Below, one piece after another: positions 7,944 to 16,186 of a stretch of 23,969 nt of DNA. The stretch is taken from contig DASZHS010000020.1 in NCBI GenBank assembly GCA_035937595.1, forward strand, positions 1 through 23,969, written 5' to 3'. Position 1 is the stretch's first letter. Each line of letters opens with the position of its first letter. Both the position numbers and the translations under genes were made by a program. The notes below the pieces were generated by a model. It had not been told where the DNA came from. It did not search any database and saw nothing but the letters and a program-made list of their open reading frames with translations. Origin of the DNA: Palsa-459 sp035937595 (GTDB taxonomy: Bacteria; Actinomycetota; Acidimicrobiia; Acidimicrobiales; RAAP-2).

Positions 7944-10472
7944 ATGACTCTTTCAGACCTGGATCCCTACCGCCTTCCCGCGACCGTCGTCCCGACCGCC
8001 TACCGGCTCCGCATGGTGCCGGACCTCGGCACCGCGACGTACGCCGGGACCGTCGAGATCGACCTCGACCTCGTCGAGGCGACCAGCGTCGTCGTGCTGA
8101 ACGCGGCCGAGCTCGCGCTCGACGCGCCGGTGCTGCGGGGTCCGGACGGCGCGACGACGACGGGCACCGTCGCCCTCGACGAGACGCTGGAGCGCGCGAC
8201 GCTGACGTTCCCCCGCGAGCTCGCGCCGGGCGCGTACGTGCTCGCCATCGCCTTCACCGGCCGGCTCAACGACGAGCTCCGCGGCTTCTACCGCTCGGTG
8301 TTCACCGACGCCGACGGCACCGAGCACACGATCGCGACGACCCAGTTCGAGGCGACCGACGCGCGTCGCGCCTTCCCGTGCTTCGACGAGCCCGCCATGA
8401 AGGCGACCTTCACGGTCACCCTCGTCGTCCCCGAGGGGCTCGCCGCGTTCTCCAACACGACGATCGTCGCCGAGTCGACGCTCGCCGACGGCCGGCGAGA
8501 GGTCCGCTTCGCCCCGACGATGAAGATGTCCACTTACCTCGTCGCCTTCGTGGTCGGCCCGTTCGAGTCGACGCCGCCGGTGGACGTCGACGGCGTGCCG
8601 CTCGCGGTCGTCTACCCGCCCGGCAAGGCCCACCTCACGGCGTTCGCGCTCGACGTGGGCGCGTTCTCGCTCCGCTTCTTCAAGGAGTACTTCGGCGTCG
8701 CCTACCCCGGGGACAAGGTGGACCTCGTCGGGATCCCGGACTTCGCCTACGGGGCGATGGAGAACCTTGGCTGCGTGACGTTCCGGGAGGCCGAGCTGCT
8801 GGTCGACCCCGCGACCGCCTCGCAGAACGAGCTCGTCCGCATCGCGATGGTGACCGCGCACGAGCTCGCCCACATGTGGTTCGGGGACCTCGTGACCATG
8901 GCGTGGTGGGAGGGGATCTGGCTCAACGAGGCGTTCGCGACCTACATGCAGTACGTCTGCACCGACGCGTACCGCCCCGACTGGAAGATGTGGGTTCGCT
9001 TCAGCGACGAGCGCGAGGTCGGGCTCGTGATCGACGCCCTGCACTCGACGCGCACGATCGAGTTCCCGGTCCGCGCGCCCGCAGAGGCGATGGCGATGGC
9101 CGACCCGATCACGTACCAGAAGGGCGGCTCGGTGCTGAAGATGCTCGAGTCCTACCTCGGGGCCGACACGTTCCGCGACGGGATCCGCCACTACCTCGCC
9201 GAGCACGCCTACGCGAACACGGTGACCTCGGACCTGTGGGCGTCGCTCGAGGCCGCCTCGGGCGAGCCGGTCGGCGAGATCATGAACACCTGGATCTTCC
9301 AGGGCGGCCACCCGATCGTCTCGGTCGAGGATGGGACCCTCACCCAGAGCCCCTTCACTCTGGGGCCGGCCGAGGGCGACTCGAACATCGGCGGGCCGTG
9401 GCGCGTGCCGGTGCGCTCGCGACCCCTCGACGGGGGCGGGGCGAGCCGCCAGCTGCTCTTCGACACGCCCGTCACGCTGGCCGCGGCCGCGCCGGCGTTC
9501 GCGAACGCCGGTGGCGCGGGCTTCTACCGGACCAGCTACGCGCCGCGCGAGCTGGCGGCGATCGTCGCTCGGATGGGCGCCCTCAGCGAGATCGAGCGCG
9601 CGGTGCTGCTCGCGGACACCTGGGCGCTCGCCCGCGCCGGCGAGCGCTCGGTCGCCGACATGCTGGCGCTCGCCGCCGGGCTCGGCACCGAGGTCGAGCC
9701 GTCGTGCTGGGACGCCGTCGACCGGACCCTCGACTTCCTCGATCGCGCGATCGGCGACGCCGGCGGCGAGGCGCGCGAGCTGCTCGCCGCCCGGACGCGG
9801 TCCCTCCTCTCGCCGACGTTCGAACGGCTCGGCTGGGAGCGCGCCGAGGGCGAGGACGTTCGCGCCCAGGTGCTTCGCGCGACGCTGCTCCGTCGCCTCG
9901 GCACGACCGGCGAGGACGCGGCGGTCCGCGCGGAGGCGGCGGCGCGCTTCGACGCCGGCGTCGTCGAGGGCGACCTCGCGAACGCCATCGTGGCGGTCGT
10001 CAACTCGATGCGGCGCGCGGACGACTTCGACGAGATGCGCCGGCGCTTCCGCGAGGCCAAGGACCCCCAGACCGAGGAGCGCTACCGCCAGGGGCTCGCG
10101 GGCGTCGCCGACGCCGAGCTGTGCGTGCGCCTCTACGACACGTGCTTCGACGAGTTCCGGATGCAGGACGCGCCGATCGTGATCGCGCGGCTCGTCATGA
10201 ACCCCGTCGGGGGCCGCGTGGTGTGGGAGGCCGTCACCTCGAGCTGGGACGAGCTGCTGGAGCGGGTCCCGCCGCCCCTGCACTTCGCGCTCGGGCTGGG
10301 GCTGATCGCGCAGGTCACCGACGCCGCGTTCGCGGCGCGCGCCGTCGCGTTCCACCGCTCGCACCCGCTCGCGTCGGGCCAGCGGCGCGTCGAGCAGGCG
10401 CTCGAGAACCTCGTCGCGTCGGCGAACCTCGCCGAGCGCGAACGCCCAGCGCTGGCGGAGACCCTGCGCTGA
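7944..10472 (+). CDS. M1 family zinc aminopeptidase, copy 2
   Basis: An 842-aa paralogue of the genes on both sides with the same domain order: N-terminal saddle, thermolysin-like catalytic domain, beta-sandwich and ERAP1-like helical C-terminus. The catalytic set is complete: amine-anchor Glu136 in QFEATDARR, GAMEN at 270-274, HELAH at 306-310 with Glu329 as third zinc ligand, and Tyr391 in TYQKG. It differs from copies 1 and 3 beside the zinc site (AWWEG instead of QWWEG; FREAE after the GAMEN block instead of FRET), while its N-terminal domain is closest to copy 3. No signal peptide, so the cytosol is expected. It begins 43 bp after copy 1 and has its own -10 box, so the three genes may be expressed separately as well as together. 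Peptide specificity cannot be predicted. Confidence 0.94.
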   Translation: MTLSDLDPYRLPATVVPTAYRLRMVPDLGTATYAGTVEIDLDLVEATSVVVLNAAELALDAPVLRGPDGATTTGTVALDETLERATLTFPRELAPGAYVLAIAFTGRLNDELRGFYRSVFTDADGTEHTIATTQFEATDARRAFPCFDEPAMKATFTVTLVVPEGLAAFSNTTIVAESTLADGRREVRFAPTMKMSTYLVAFVVGPFESTPPVDVDGVPLAVVYPPGKAHLTAFALDVGAFSLRFFKEYFGVAYPGDKVDLVGIPDFAYGAMENLGCVTFREAELLVDPATASQNELVRIAMVTAHELAHMWFGDLVTMAWWEGIWLNEAFATYMQYVCTDAYRPDWKMWVRFSDEREVGLVIDALHSTRTIEFPVRAPAEAMAMADPITYQKGGSVLKMLESYLGADTFRDGIRHYLAEHAYANTVTSDLWASLEAASGEPVGEIMNTWIFQGGHPIVSVEDGTLTQSPFTLGPAEGDSNIGGPWRVPVRSRPLDGGGASRQLLFDTPVTLAAAAPAFANAGGAGFYRTSYAPRELAAIVARMGALSEIERAVLLADTWALARAGERSVADMLALAAGLGTEVEPSCWDAVDRTLDFLDRAIGDAGGEARELLAARTRSLLSPTFERLGWERAEGEDVRAQVLRATLLRRLGTTGEDAAVRAEAAARFDAGVVEGDLANAIVAVVNSMRRADDFDEMRRRFREAKDPQTEERYRQGLAGVADAELCVRLYDTCFDEFRMQDAPIVIARLVMNPVGGRVVWEAVTSSWDELLERVPPPLHFALGLGLIAQVTDAAFAARAVAFHRSHPLASGQRRVEQALENLVASANLAERERPALAETLR

Positions 10473-10504
10473 TCCGTCGCGCGGGCCGCGCGCCGCGGCC
10501 GCAG

Positions 10505-10510
10505 TAGTTT
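10505..10510 (+). promoter_or_regulatory. -10 box TAGTTT of the third M1 aminopeptidase gene
   Basis: TAGTTT is followed by 6 nt (tgccgg) and ATG at 10517, predicting a leaderless transcript. The hexamer overlaps a TTTT run that follows a GC-rich hairpin (10481-10502), so the same bases might also end copy-2 transcripts. Confidence 0.6.
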
Positions 10511-10516
10511 TGCCGG

Positions 10517-13036
10517 ATGCCTGCACCGTCGTCGGACCCGTACCGCCTCCCCACGACCGTCCTCCCGTCCGCGTACCGGCTGCGGCTCGAGCCCGACCTC
10601 GACGCGGCGACGTTCAGCGGCGTCGTCGAGATCGACGTCGACGTGCGCGAGGCCACGTCGGTGATCGTCCTCAACTCGATCGAGCTCGAGCTGGGCACGC
10701 CGGTCGTGCGGGGCCACGGCAACGAGGCGACCGGCACCGCCTCGATCGACGAGGCCCTCGAGCGGGCCACGCTGCGGTTCCCCGCCGAGCTCGCCGCCGG
10801 CCGCCACGTGCTGTCGATCGGGTTCCACGGGCTCCTCAACGAGCAGCTCCGCGGCTTCTACCGCTCCACGTTCACGGACCTCGACGGCACCGTCCACACG
10901 ATCGCGACGACCCAGTTCGAGTCGACCGACGCCCGCCGCGCGTTCCCGTGCTTCGACGAGCCCGCCTTCAAGGCGACCTACGAGGTCACCCTCGTCGTCC
11001 CCGGCGGCCTCGCCGCGTACTCGAACTCCCCCGTCGCCTACGAGACCCCCCTCCCCGACGGGCGTCGGGAGGTGCGCTTCGCGCCCACGATGAAGATGTC
11101 GACGTACCTCGTCGCCTTCGTCATCGGGCCCTTCGAGCAGACCCGCGCCGTCGACGTCGACGGGGTGCCGCTCGCCGTCGTCTACCCGCCGGGCAAGGCC
11201 CACCTCACGGACTTCGCGCTCGAGATCGGCGCGTTCGCGCTGCGGTTCTTCTCCGAGTACTTCGACATCGCCTACCCCGGCGACAAGGTGGACCTCGTCG
11301 CGATCCCCGACTTCGCCGCGGGCGCGATGGAGAACCTCGGCTGCATCACGTTCCGCGAGACCGCGCTCCTCGTCGACCCCGCGACGGCCTCGCAGCTCGA
11401 GATCCAGCGCGTCGCACAGGTCGTCGCCCACGAGCTCGCCCACATGTGGTTCGGGGACCTCGTGACGATGCAGTGGTGGGAGGGCATCTGGCTGAACGAG
11501 GCGTTCGCCACGTTCATGGAGGAGCGCTGCTGCGACGTGTTCCGGCCCGAGTGGCAGCGCTGGGTGCTGTTCGGCATCGCGCGCGACATGGCGCTCGCCG
11601 TCGATTCGCTGCACTCGACGCGGCCGATCGAGTACGAGGTGGTGTCCCCCGAGGACGCCGAGGGCATGTACGACCTGCTCACCTACGAGAAGGGCGGCTC
11701 GGTGCTGCGGATGCTCGAGCTGTACCTCGGCCCCGACGTGTTCCGCGACGCGATCCGGCACTACCTGAAGGACCACGCCTACGCGAACACGGTGACGACG
11801 GACCTGTGGAGCGCGCTCGAGACGGTCTCTGGCGAGCCCGTCGCCAAGATGATGGACACCTGGATCCTGCAGGGCGGACACCCGGTCGTCACCGTCGAGA
11901 ACGGGACGATCTCCCAGGCGCCGTTCAGCTTCACGCCGAAGACCGCGGACTCGGCGATCGGCTCGTCGTGGCTCGTGCCGGTCTGCTCGCGCCCGCTGCT
12001 CGCCGACACCGTGTCGCGCCAGCTGCTGGGGGACGAGCCGCAGCCGCTCGCGACGACGGGCCCCGCGATCGCGAACGCTGGTGGCTCGGGCGTCTACCGC
12101 ACGAGCTACGGGACCGCCGAGCTCGGCGCGATCTCGGCGTCGCTCGACCGCCTCGTCGAGCTCGAGCGCGCCGTGCTCGTGAACGACACCTGGGCGCTCG
12201 TGCTCGCCGGGCAGCGCGAGGTCCCCGACCTGCTCGCGCTCGCCCGCGGCCTCGGCGAGGAGGTGGAGATCGCGACGTGGTCGACCGTCGCGAGCGCCTT
12301 CGACTACCTCTGGCGCGCGGCGGACCCCTCGGACCGCGACCACGTCGCCGCCGCCGTCCGCGAGGTCCTCGGCCCGAAGCTCGCGCACTTCGGCTGGGAG
12401 CCGGTCGCGGGCGAGGACGACCGCACGCTGACCCTGCGCGGGCTCTTGGTGCAGTGCCTCGGCACGATCGGGTCGGACGCCTCGGTCCGCGAGGAGTCCC
12501 TCCGCCGCTTCGACACCGGCGTCGTCGACGGCGACCTCGCGAACGCCGTCCTCGCGACCGTGGGGGCGGTCAACCGGCCGGGCGACTTCGACGCGACGCT
12601 CGCGCGGTTCCGCGCGGCGAAGGACCCCCAGTCCGAGAACCGCTACCGCAGGGCGCTCGCCCAGTTCCACGACGAGTCGCTCACGCTGCGGTGCTTCGAG
12701 ATGTGCTTCGGCGAGATCCGCCTCCAAGACGTCCCGCTCCAGGTCATCTCGCTGCTCGCGAACCCGGTGGGCGGGCCAGCGGTCTGGGAGCGGATGACGG
12801 CCCGCTGGGACGAGATCCACCAGATGCTGCCGTCCAAGGTCGTCCACTACCTCGTCGCGTCCATCTCGACCTTCCTCTCGGACCGCCCCTTCGCCGAGCG
12901 GGTCGCCGCGTTCCACCGCGAGCACCCGGTCGACTCGGGACAGCGCCAGGTGGAGCAGTCCATCGAGCGGATGCTGACCGGCGTGGCGTTCGCCGAGCGC
13001 GTGCGCCCGAGCCTCGCCGCGCAGCTGTCACGCTGA
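10517..13036 (+). CDS. M1 family zinc aminopeptidase, copy 3
   Basis: An 839-aa third paralogue. Catalytic residues are intact: amine-anchor Glu135 in QFESTDARR, GAMEN at 269-273, HELAH at 305-309 with Glu328, and Tyr390 in TYEKG. The protein is cytosolic by absence of a signal peptide. It is the most divergent copy just after the zinc site, with MEERCCDVF in place of the MQYxCTDxxR pattern of copies 1 and 2, and VVSPEDAEGMYD leading into the catalytic Tyr instead of a proline-flanked DPIT. These segments line the substrate pocket in M1 enzymes of known structure, so a different specificity is inferred. It starts 44 bp after copy 2 behind its own -10 box, and a cation transporter gene follows after 13 bp, probably on the same transcript. 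Confidence 0.93.
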   Translation: MPAPSSDPYRLPTTVLPSAYRLRLEPDLDAATFSGVVEIDVDVREATSVIVLNSIELELGTPVVRGHGNEATGTASIDEALERATLRFPAELAAGRHVLSIGFHGLLNEQLRGFYRSTFTDLDGTVHTIATTQFESTDARRAFPCFDEPAFKATYEVTLVVPGGLAAYSNSPVAYETPLPDGRREVRFAPTMKMSTYLVAFVIGPFEQTRAVDVDGVPLAVVYPPGKAHLTDFALEIGAFALRFFSEYFDIAYPGDKVDLVAIPDFAAGAMENLGCITFRETALLVDPATASQLEIQRVAQVVAHELAHMWFGDLVTMQWWEGIWLNEAFATFMEERCCDVFRPEWQRWVLFGIARDMALAVDSLHSTRPIEYEVVSPEDAEGMYDLLTYEKGGSVLRMLELYLGPDVFRDAIRHYLKDHAYANTVTTDLWSALETVSGEPVAKMMDTWILQGGHPVVTVENGTISQAPFSFTPKTADSAIGSSWLVPVCSRPLLADTVSRQLLGDEPQPLATTGPAIANAGGSGVYRTSYGTAELGAISASLDRLVELERAVLVNDTWALVLAGQREVPDLLALARGLGEEVEIATWSTVASAFDYLWRAADPSDRDHVAAAVREVLGPKLAHFGWEPVAGEDDRTLTLRGLLVQCLGTIGSDASVREESLRRFDTGVVDGDLANAVLATVGAVNRPGDFDATLARFRAAKDPQSENRYRRALAQFHDESLTLRCFEMCFGEIRLQDVPLQVISLLANPVGGPAVWERMTARWDEIHQMLPSKVVHYLVASISTFLSDRPFAERVAAFHREHPVDSGQRQVEQSIERMLTGVAFAERVRPSLAAQLSR

Positions 13037-13049
13037 CCCCGCCGGAGCG

Positions 13050-13640
13050 GTGAGCGCCGGGACCGTCCTCACGGTCTTCTGCGTCATCGCGATCGCCGAG
13101 CTGCCGGACAAGACGATGATCGCGACGCTCGTCATGGGCGCGCGCGGGATGCCGCTGTGGGTCTGGCTCGGGGCAAGTGCGGCGTTCCTCGTCCACGTCG
13201 GGTTCGCCGTCGTCGCCGGCCAGCTGCTGACGCGGCTCCCGCACACCGCGCTCGAGGTCATCGTCACGGTGCTGTTCGCGGGCGGCGCCGCGTGGCTGCT
13301 CTTCGTCCCGGAGCGCGAGGAGGTCGAGCGCGGGGAGCGAGAGGCGCTCGCCGAGCGCGTGGGGCGACCGCGACAGGTCGTGCTCGCCGCCTTCGGGGTC
13401 ATCCTGGTCGGCGAGTTCGGCGACCTCACCCAGCTGCTCACGGTCAACTTCGTGGCGAGGACCCACGAGCCGTGGAGCGTCGCCCTGGGCGCGGGCGCGG
13501 CGCTCCTCGGGGTCTCGGCGCTCGCGGCGTTCTCGGGACGCGCCCTCGTGCGGGTCGTGCCGACGTCGAGGATCCGGCGGTTCGGCGGCGTCGTGCTGGT
13601 CGGCTTCACCGCCTACTCGGTCGCCCAGCTCGTCGGCTGA
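13050..13640 (+). CDS. TMEM165/GDT1 (UPF0016) family cation transporter
   Basis: A 196-aa membrane protein with two homologous halves, each of about three hydrophobic segments, joined by a charged acidic loop (about 87-108). The two family signatures are present: ELPDKT at 17-22 and EFGDLTQ at 122-128, corresponding to the E-x-G-D-(K/R)-(T/S) motif that binds cations. The Pro for Gly in the first motif is, from memory, usual in actinobacterial members. Characterised relatives export Mn or exchange Ca/Mn for protons across the cytoplasmic membrane. The GTG start is forced, since no other start lies before the first motif. A GGAG at 13044-13047 is very close to it. The gene follows M1 copy 3 by 13 bp with no promoter between, so co-transcription is likely; zinc enzyme and metal exporter may be linked, but that is conjecture. 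Confidence 0.85.
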   Translation: MSAGTVLTVFCVIAIAELPDKTMIATLVMGARGMPLWVWLGASAAFLVHVGFAVVAGQLLTRLPHTALEVIVTVLFAGGAAWLLFVPEREEVERGEREALAERVGRPRQVVLAAFGVILVGEFGDLTQLLTVNFVARTHEPWSVALGAGAALLGVSALAAFSGRALVRVVPTSRIRRFGGVVLVGFTAYSVAQLVG

Positions 13641-13675
13641 GCCTTGGCGGTCGCGGCCACCCGGCGCCGTCGTGA

Positions 13676-13681
13676 CAGCAT
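13676..13681 (+). promoter_or_regulatory. Putative -10 box CAGCAT
   Basis: CAGCAT is a weak match to TANNNT but keeps the conserved A and final T, and is followed by exactly 6 nt (cgcccc) before GTG 13688, as at the other leaderless-looking genes. Confidence 0.4.
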
Positions 13682-13687
13682 CGCCCC

Positions 13688-14326
13688 GTGGAGGAGCGAC
13701 GCGAGGCACTGTTCGCGATCGCGCGCGCGACCAAGGGCTTCATGCCCGACGACGAGGGCGAGGCGCTCTACGCTGCGGCGCGCGCCGCGGGGCGCGAGGT
13801 CCGCGACGCGACCTTCGTCGAGGTGGGCGCGTGGTGCGGGAAGTCGACGGTGTACCTCGGCGCCGCCGCCGAGGCGACGGGGGCGACCGTGCTCTCCGTC
13901 GACCACCACCACGGCTCCGAGGAGCTCCAGGCGGGCTGGCCGGACTTCGACCCGGACCTCGTCGACCCGGCCGACGGGCGCGTGAACACGCTGCCCACCT
14001 GGCAGCGCACGGTGGCGATCGCGGGCCTCGAGCGCTGCGTCGTGGGCGTCGTCGGGGACTCGCCGACCGTCGCGGCAAGGGTGCGAAGCGGCCTCACGCT
14101 CTGCTTCATCGACGGCGGCCACGGCCACGACCCCGCCTGGGCCGACTACCGGGCGTGGGCGCCCCTCGTCGCGCGCGGCGGGTGGCTGTGCATCCACGAC
14201 GTCTTCGAGGACCCCGACGACGGCGGGCGCCCGCCGTACGAGCTGTACCGAGAGGCGACGGCGACGACGTTCGACGAGGTCAGCGCCACCGGCAGCCTGC
14301 GCGTGCTGCGGCGCCGCGCGCGGTGA
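13688..14326 (+). CDS. Class I SAM-dependent methyltransferase
   Basis: A 212-aa protein with a Rossmann-like SAM-binding core. FVEVGAWCGKSTVYL at 43-57 is motif I (glycine-rich loop), LSVDHHHG near 69-76 provides the acidic residue expected at the end of strand 2, and LCFIDGGHGHD around 137-147 is the strand-4 motif with acidic and histidine residues, an arrangement seen in the Methyltransf_24 group. The acceptor substrate is not predictable. The GTG start has CAGCAT 6 nt upstream. Its TGA ends one base before the convergent stop of the toroid-protein gene, and together with that cassette (glycosyltransferase and a second methyltransferase) it may serve the modification of one glycan or lipid. 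Confidence 0.8.
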   Translation: MEERREALFAIARATKGFMPDDEGEALYAAARAAGREVRDATFVEVGAWCGKSTVYLGAAAEATGATVLSVDHHHGSEELQAGWPDFDPDLVDPADGRVNTLPTWQRTVAIAGLERCVVGVVGDSPTVAARVRSGLTLCFIDGGHGHDPAWADYRAWAPLVARGGWLCIHDVFEDPDDGGRPPYELYREATATTFDEVSATGSLRVLRRRAR

Positions 14327-14327
14327 C

Positions 14328-15431
14328 TCAGGCGGCGGTGCAGGTCGACGAGGCCGCCCCGCGGCACCGGCTCGCCGAGAGGTCGAGCGCCGGGGCGAGC
14401 CGCTCGCCGCGGAAGAGGCCCGCCGCCCCCGTCGCCCCGCTCAGGGCGTCGGCCGCGAGCACGACGGCCGCCGCGGTGTACGACGTGGTCTCGTCGTCAG
14501 GGAACGTCGCGCGCGAGGGGTAGGCGAGCCCCGTGACGTACGACCCGTCGTCGCGGCGGTGCGCCGCGGTCTGGGCGAGCACGGTCAGCGCCTCGTCGCG
14601 GCGCCCGAGCGCGTCGAGCGCCATCGCGCACTCGGCCGTCTCGGCCGCGGTGACCCAGTCGTTCGTCGACACGCAGCGCACGCCGAGGCCCTCGAGGACG
14701 TAGGTGGCGATCCCTTCGTCCAGCCGCGCGCTCGCGGCCTCGCCCTCGAGCGCCCCGCAGAGCACGGGGTAGTACCAGTCCATGGCGTACTCGTTCTTCG
14801 GCGCGAACGCGCCCGGGTGGTGCGCGACCGCGTGGCCGAGCCGGCCCGCGGCGAGCTCCCAGTCCGGGCGGGCCACCCCCAGCTCCTCGGCGGCGGCCAC
14901 CCCGCAGCGCAGCGCGTGGAAGATGGACGAGGAGCCCGTGAGCAGGGCGTAGCCCTCGGCCCGACCGGTCGCGTCGAGGGACCAGCGGATGGTGCCGTCG
15001 GCGAGCTGGCAGCGCAGCACGAAGTCGAGGGCCGCCTCGACCATGCCGAAGCGCTCGGCCAGGAACCCGGTGTCGCCCGTCACGCAGTAGTGGTGCCAGA
15101 CGCCGGTCGCGGCGTAGGCGCACGTGTTCGTGTCGATCCTCGGGTCCTTCACCCGGTCCCCCAGGTAGTAGTTGAACCAGGACCCGTCGCCAAGCTGGGC
15201 GGCGGCCAGCCACCCGTAGGCGGCCTCGGCCGCCGAGGCGCGCCCGCAGACCGACAGCGCCATCGCCGCCTCCACGTGGTTCCACGGGTCGCAGTGGCCG
15301 CCCTCGAACCACGGGATCATCCCGTCGCCGCGCTGCAGCTCGCAGAGGTGGTCGCCGGAGGCGGCGATCTCCGACGAGGTGAGCACGCCCGGCAGCTCGG
15401 GGAGGGTCCAGACCTCCGCGGTCCCGCTCAT
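14328..15431 (-). CDS. Alpha-toroid protein, prenyltransferase/squalene-oxidase-repeat-like
   Basis: A 367-aa, probably cytosolic protein built of helical repeats. Segments such as QLGDGSWFNY, QLADGTIRWS and RRDDGSYVTG resemble the QW/QxDGSW turns of the (alpha/alpha)6 toroid in terpene cyclases and protein prenyltransferases, and are also compatible with six-hairpin glycosidases. I do not find the DxDD motif of class II terpene cyclases. Conserved-looking polar clusters (GGHCDPWNHVEAAM near the N-terminus, DPRIDTNTCAYAATG, STNDWVTAAETAEC) could form an active-site funnel. Function is unknown; processing or binding of a glycan or isoprenoid carrier is an inference from its neighbours. The ATG overlaps the TGA of the upstream methyltransferase (ATGA), so it is the third gene of a coupled operon. 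A longer frame reaching 15647 only repeats methyltransferase sequence out of frame. Confidence 0.7.
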   Translation of the reverse strand: MSGTAEVWTLPELPGVLTSSEIAASGDHLCELQRGDGMIPWFEGGHCDPWNHVEAAMALSVCGRASAAEAAYGWLAAAQLGDGSWFNYYLGDRVKDPRIDTNTCAYAATGVWHHYCVTGDTGFLAERFGMVEAALDFVLRCQLADGTIRWSLDATGRAEGYALLTGSSSIFHALRCGVAAAEELGVARPDWELAAGRLGHAVAHHPGAFAPKNEYAMDWYYPVLCGALEGEAASARLDEGIATYVLEGLGVRCVSTNDWVTAAETAECAMALDALGRRDEALTVLAQTAAHRRDDGSYVTGLAYPSRATFPDDETTSYTAAAVVLAADALSGATGAAGLFRGERLAPALDLSASRCRGAASSTCTAA

Positions 15432-16186
15432 CTGGCGGACGCCGCCAGCTCGCGGACGGACGCGCGGCGGGGGGCGCCCGGGCGCCGCAGGTACACGACG
15501 ATCGACTTGCCGATGACCGGCGACAGCACGCGGTCCGCCAGCCGCGTGGCGCGCGGCGCCTCGACGATGTCCTTCACGAGCACGCGGTGGTAGGCGCGCA
15601 CGAGCCCGTGGTCCTCGTTCGTCGTGCCGACGGCGCACCGCAGCCACCAGTAGGGGCTGTGGAGCCCGTGGGCATGGCCGGTGCCCGTCACCTCGAGCCC
15701 GCTCCCGCGCAGTCGAGAGAGCAGCTGGCGGCGCCGGTAGATACGGATGTGGCCGCCCTCGACGGCGTGGTACTCGTCGGACAGCGCCCAGTTGACGAGC
15801 TCGGGGCCGTAGCGGGGCACGGTCACGGCCATCGTCCCGCCGGGCCGCAGCACGCGGGCCAGCTCGGCCATCGCCGTGCGGTCGTCGTGGAGGTGCTCGA
15901 GGACCTCCGAGCAGATCACCCGGTCGAACGTCGCGTCGCCGAACGGGAGGCGCAGCCCGTCGCCCTGGACGGTGCCGACGCGGGCGGCGTCGTCGAGCTG
16001 GCCCTCCTCGGCCATCGCGCAGAACACCGCCGCCACGCCGTCGACCTCGTCGCGGCCCGCGTCGAGCGCCACCACGTCGGCGCCGCGCCGGGCCGCCTCG
16101 TAGGCGTGGCGCCCGAACCCGCAGCCGAGGTCCAACAGGAGGTCACCGGCGAGGAGGCCGAGCCGGTCGTAGTCGCAGGTCAGCAT
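15428..16186 (-). CDS. Class I SAM-dependent methyltransferase (UbiE/Methyltransf_11-like)
   Basis: A 252-aa methyltransferase. LLLDLGCGFGRHAYEA at about 16-31 is SAM-binding motif I, VVALDAGRDEV follows as motif II, GDGLRLPFGDATFDRVICSEVLEHLHD at about 75-100 contains motif post-II and the EVLEHL helix typical of Methyltransf_11, and LRPGGTMAVTVPR is the strand-5 motif. Such enzymes methylate small molecules, lipids or sugars; the acceptor here is unknown. It is the middle gene of a three-gene operon: its ATG shares one base with the stop of the GT4 gene (TGATG) and its TGA overlaps the toroid gene start (ATGA), so translation of all three is coupled. The open frame continues far upstream to 19000, but only as antisense of other genes; ATG 16186 is the start consistent with motif spacing. 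Confidence 0.87.
   Translation of the reverse strand: MLTCDYDRLGLLAGDLLLDLGCGFGRHAYEAARRGADVVALDAGRDEVDGVAAVFCAMAEEGQLDDAARVGTVQGDGLRLPFGDATFDRVICSEVLEHLHDDRTAMAELARVLRPGGTMAVTVPRYGPELVNWALSDEYHAVEGGHIRIYRRRQLLSRLRGSGLEVTGTGHAHGLHSPYWWLRCAVGTTNEDHGLVRAYHRVLVKDIVEAPRATRLADRVLSPVIGKSIVVYLRRPGAPRRASVRELAASAR

Larger units (their letters stand above)
5387..13036 (+). repeat. Tandem array of three paralogous M1 aminopeptidase genes
   Basis: Three full-length genes of about 2.5 kb in the same orientation align with each other from end to end, including start-proximal motifs (DPYRLP/DPRYRLP), the catalytic core and the C-terminal tail. Near-identical DNA blocks occur, for example around the zinc site at 6299-6395 versus 11432-11528. 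Gaps between copies are only 43 and 44 bp. All three frames are open, so none is a decayed copy. Confidence 0.9.

Noticed and set aside
5282..12925. Very long minus-strand open frames (836, 857 and 930 codons) opposite the three M1 genes
   Set aside because: Their products are Arg/Gly/Val/Glu-rich with no recognisable motif, and they follow from the codon bias of GC-rich genes in a complementary frame. The plus strand carries complete catalytic motifs.
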